A stretch of 64,000 bases of DNA from Rhyacichthys aspro (Eukaryota; Chordata; Actinopteri; Gobiiformes; Rhyacichthyidae): assembly GCA_036850595.1 (NCBI GenBank), contig CM072170.1, positions 11,314,303 through 11,378,302 on the forward strand, given 5' to 3'. The notes under the pieces were generated by a model. The model worked only from the letters and a program-made list of their open reading frames with translations. It did no database searches and was not told the origin of the DNA. Positions 61,161 through 64,000 of the stretch are shown in pieces. A program made the position numbers and the translations under genes. The stretch's first letter is position 1, and each line of letters starts with the position of its first letter.

Positions 61161-62833
61161 ATGGAAATGAACGAGCTGTGTGCAATTGTTGACGTCTGTG
61201 AGAGTTTGTTTGCACGTCTTGATGAGAGGTTTAATTAAAAAACCTGTTGGAACTTTTGAATTATTATCTATAAGCGATCTCCAGACAGCTGCGTCTTCAA
61301 GTTGTCAAGGTTTCGACTGCGTTCACACGAGAACACCGTGAAAAATCTTTCCTTGAAATCGTACAACCTCACTTTTACTTGCACGAAGCACACACATATC
61401 TGTTTTGACCGTTCCACTCTTCTGTTGTATTAAATCTTTCAGTATGTTCTTTCTCAGGGCTGCTTGGATTCCATTATTTTTACAAAGTGGAAGACATGAT
61501 TAATAAATCGAGCACAGGGCGTTCATCCAAATCATTTCAGCGGAGAAATGTAATAACAAGCCGTTCTGCTTCCTGTCACTGGAACAGATCTGTCCAATGT
61601 CATGTTGAGGACTACGTAACGACGGACTGGCAGAGTGCATCCTTTTAAATGTCATAGGTTTTGTAATGTCAAACCTAATTTCTCATATTCCTTTCTCAGA
61701 TAAGCTTTATTCATAATAATGCAACAACAGAAAGGCTAAAGACAGAGCTCTTGTGTGAGATGTTTTAATGCAGGTAGAAAGGACTTGTTCATATAAAAGC
61801 AGCCCATATGTATTGTTATATGTTAGTTTCCATCAAATGTTTCTGTTCTTTTGAGTATTCATCAAAGGAATAATCAGCAATATGCTCCTCGTCTTCCCAC
61901 ACAAACCCGAAATATGACACACGAGAAAAAGATTCAAACAATGACCGATAAAGCAGGTCAATGTGTTTCCATTTGGCTGTATATGAAATATGTTTGTCAT
62001 GATTACAGTTCCTGTGCTTAAGACCAGGCAATCCCACTCTCATCTCACAAGACGCTTCAAGAAATCGGAATTTACCAAAAAATCAAACGCTATAATCAAG
62101 AATCTCATCTCATTTCACAGTGAGTACGAACCACTTGAAGTGTGAACGCGCTGATTAATGCTCCCTTAGACACAGCGCAGGAAGGAAAAAATACTAATTA
62201 GCTTCAATCTCGCTTTTCTGTATTTGCTTCGCTCGACAATATTCGGCTGCAATATTGTATTTGTGCCATATCTCTCTTCCACTTTTTCTAGTTAATGGTG
62301 GTAAAATGTTGTCACTTAGCCGAGGGAATAAATAATTGGCACAGAGCGAGCAAGACGTATTAGCATAATTATAGGTAAAGCTGAGACAACAAATACTCCG
62401 GAAACATTCTTCTGCAAATAAATGTTAATACAGTGCTCCCTAATGCGGGCGGCGACTTGCAGCCGGCAGAAACGCTGTCCTGCATGTTAAATAAGTCTGC
62501 TCTTCAAAAGTCAGCACTCCGGGGCAGGGCTTTACTTCGATCTGACTTTTATCCAGTGGCTCAGGAAAGTAAAGAAGACTGTCATCAAAAGGCTTTGGTG
62601 ATGTCAGTCAGACGGCGCGCTCATAATGCAGGGCTAGCGCAGGTTACGCACAAGTCACTTCAATGTCACCCCCGTGAGGTGTGGGGGTTTTAGAGGAGGA
62701 GCTTCGTACGGGGAAACAATCTGCAGCAACTTAAGGCAAACTGAAATGAAGTGTGCGGCAGTGGGAGCTCGTGCAAAGTTCACATTTGAATCGACAAAAG
62801 AAATGCAAAGATTTTGTTTATTCACAAGAAAAG

Positions 62834-62880
62834 CAGCTGGGATAGGCTCCAGAAACCCGTGACCCAAACGAGATAAGTGC
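62834..62880 (+). repeat. Short LINE-tail-like fragment
   Basis: CAGCTGGGATAGGCTCCAG, AACCCGTGACCC and GAGATAAGTG match the order of a very common teleost repeat tail (CTGGGATAGGCTCCAGC..CCCGCGACCC..AGGATAAGCGG). Confidence 0.6.
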
Positions 62881-64000
62881 TATTCTTTCATTGGTAACTT
62901 AAATATTCTATAACATATTGTGGTTTTAATTTATAGTTTTTATACATAACATATCATTTAACATCTATTAACTAAACATTTCAGCTATTGAAGTAGGTTT
63001 TCAGCTCTAATGTATTAAATGGACTTCCTCTCATAGAAAAGTGCAACATTTAAAAAAGGGTTTTTATTTATTGGATTATTCTGATTGGGACTGGCCAACT
63101 GCCTACTTCTTACTGGTCTCATGTCAAGACCCAAATTATTCCGTGCTCATTTAGTGCCACTCACTCATTTTCCCAATCTACATATTTTTTAGAAAAAATA
63201 CTTAAACTACTACTGTAAATTTGTCACATCTTAAATTGATTCAATCAAAAATCCATACATAACTCAAATGAACCTGTCCGATAGCATGGTTCCAATAGCA
63301 ACATTAAACTGCATGTTTTTCACTATAAGAGTCTTACATAATAGCTTAATAATGAAAGTATTATTTTCTACAGTTTTCCCTGTGTTTTTATTCATTTTTA
63401 ACCATACACACTGTGACCTCCGAAGAACACGTCTGCGACCCTCTTTTGGGTCACATTCCACAAGTTGACAATGACTACTAATGTCTACAATATATTTTAA
63501 AAAATATATGTTTTCCACTTCTTTCATTGTCATTCTTCTTTCACCATTTTTCTCAGCTGTCTTACACTTGTATAGTTATAGTTGTATTTTATAAAATAGA
63601 AATAAAACTTTAAACTCTCTTTTTTTCCCAGTTTCTATGAAGGTAGAATGGTAGAGACACAGTCTGCTGTGTTCACTGCCTCCTCGTCTCCTCTGACTTC
63701 AGTCACAGCAGTGTGGTAGAACTCATGTGACACAAGTCTAATGAGGACAGAGATTGTTTTCGTTCTGTGGATAGTACATATTATGTGGTTGCCATGGTGA
63801 CCTTAATGTTTCAATGTTGTGCAGCAAATTGGGATTGAACTCAAACAGGCAGCAAACACAGAAGCCTGCGTAATAGTCTTTTTTCTGATTACACAGAACA
63901 CAATATACAGTTTAACACACTCTGATTGTTGATAGATGTAGATGTGCCTTGTGTTATTAGTCTTCAAATTCTATTTACTTCTTTATTCAAGGCGTATCCT

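Larger units (their letters stand above)
56255..64000 (+). other. syndig1l: syndig1l intron 3, partial
   Basis: A gtgaga donor opens an intron that has no recognisable acceptor-plus-exon before the window ends. I looked for the expected C-terminal exon (a segment resembling SKAI.KGDF..AS..SRRALF followed by a hydrophobic helix) and did not see it. The stretch contains a duplicated segment (56.59-56.71 and 58.44-58.57 kb), a Penelope-like relic, and GC-richer blocks near 60.8-61.2 and 62.4-62.7 kb. Confidence 0.8.

Noticed and set aside
56255..64000. Search for the last syndig1l exon
   Set aside because: No sequence coding the expected SRRALF-type block and final hydrophobic helix was seen after a splice acceptor. 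The SVRRRAHN-like frame near 62600 is coincidental.
1..64000. CRISPR arrays, prophage, operons, rRNA genes
   Set aside because: No regularly spaced repeats with unique spacers, no dense coding and no rRNA sequence. The window is a vertebrate nuclear sequence.

Overview
The window looks like the nuclear genome of a bony fish, probably a spiny-rayed teleost. It is AT-rich, gene-poor and strewn with decayed transposable elements of kinds usual in teleosts: Tc1-like and hAT-like DNA transposons, MITEs, tRNA-derived SINEs, LINE fragments and a Penelope-like element. Nothing suggests a prokaryote: there are no operons, CRISPR arrays or dense coding.

One protein-coding gene can be supported. It lies on the + strand and is the fish orthologue of SYNDIG1L (synapse differentiation inducing 1-like, also called capucin or TMEM90A), a CD225/dispanin-type membrane protein. 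A CpG-rich promoter and putative non-coding exon lie near 28,960-29,450. The first coding exon is 36,550-37,044 (165 codons) and the second is 56,117-56,254 (46 codons). Both coding exons end in phase 0. The final exon, which should encode the rest of the CD225 domain, was not found and presumably lies beyond 64,000. The introns are about 7.0 kb, 19.1 kb and more than 7.7 kb.

Layout. Positions 1-28,960 are upstream intergenic DNA with a Tc1-like relic (1.6-2.1 kb), SINEs (4.1, 9.7, 11.2, 27.3 kb), a MITE with 35-bp inverted ends (7.1-7.4 kb), a palindromic MITE (26.0-26.6 kb) and a cluster of related repeats (27.7-28.9 kb). GC-richer islands near 12.0-12.6 and 20.1-20.9 kb are candidate regulatory DNA. 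Intron 1 (29.5-36.4 kb) holds a GC-rich block at 31.7-32.2 kb and a probable DNA element at 33.2-33.6 kb. Intron 2 (37.0-56.1 kb) holds two copies of an hAT-like non-autonomous element, two LINE relics on the minus strand (50.3-51.0 and 51.9-52.1 kb), and repeats that carry CTCF-like cores. The last 7.7 kb holds a Penelope-like relic (57.3-57.9 kb), an old local duplication and more GC-richer blocks.

I found no undescribed biological system. The most interesting hypothesis is architectural: three CTCF-consensus matches, all inside dispersed repeats, flank the gene's promoter and first coding exon in convergent orientation (+ at 9.3 kb; - at 47.9 and 55.3 kb). All assignments come from reading the sequence and from remembered family features; no database search was run.
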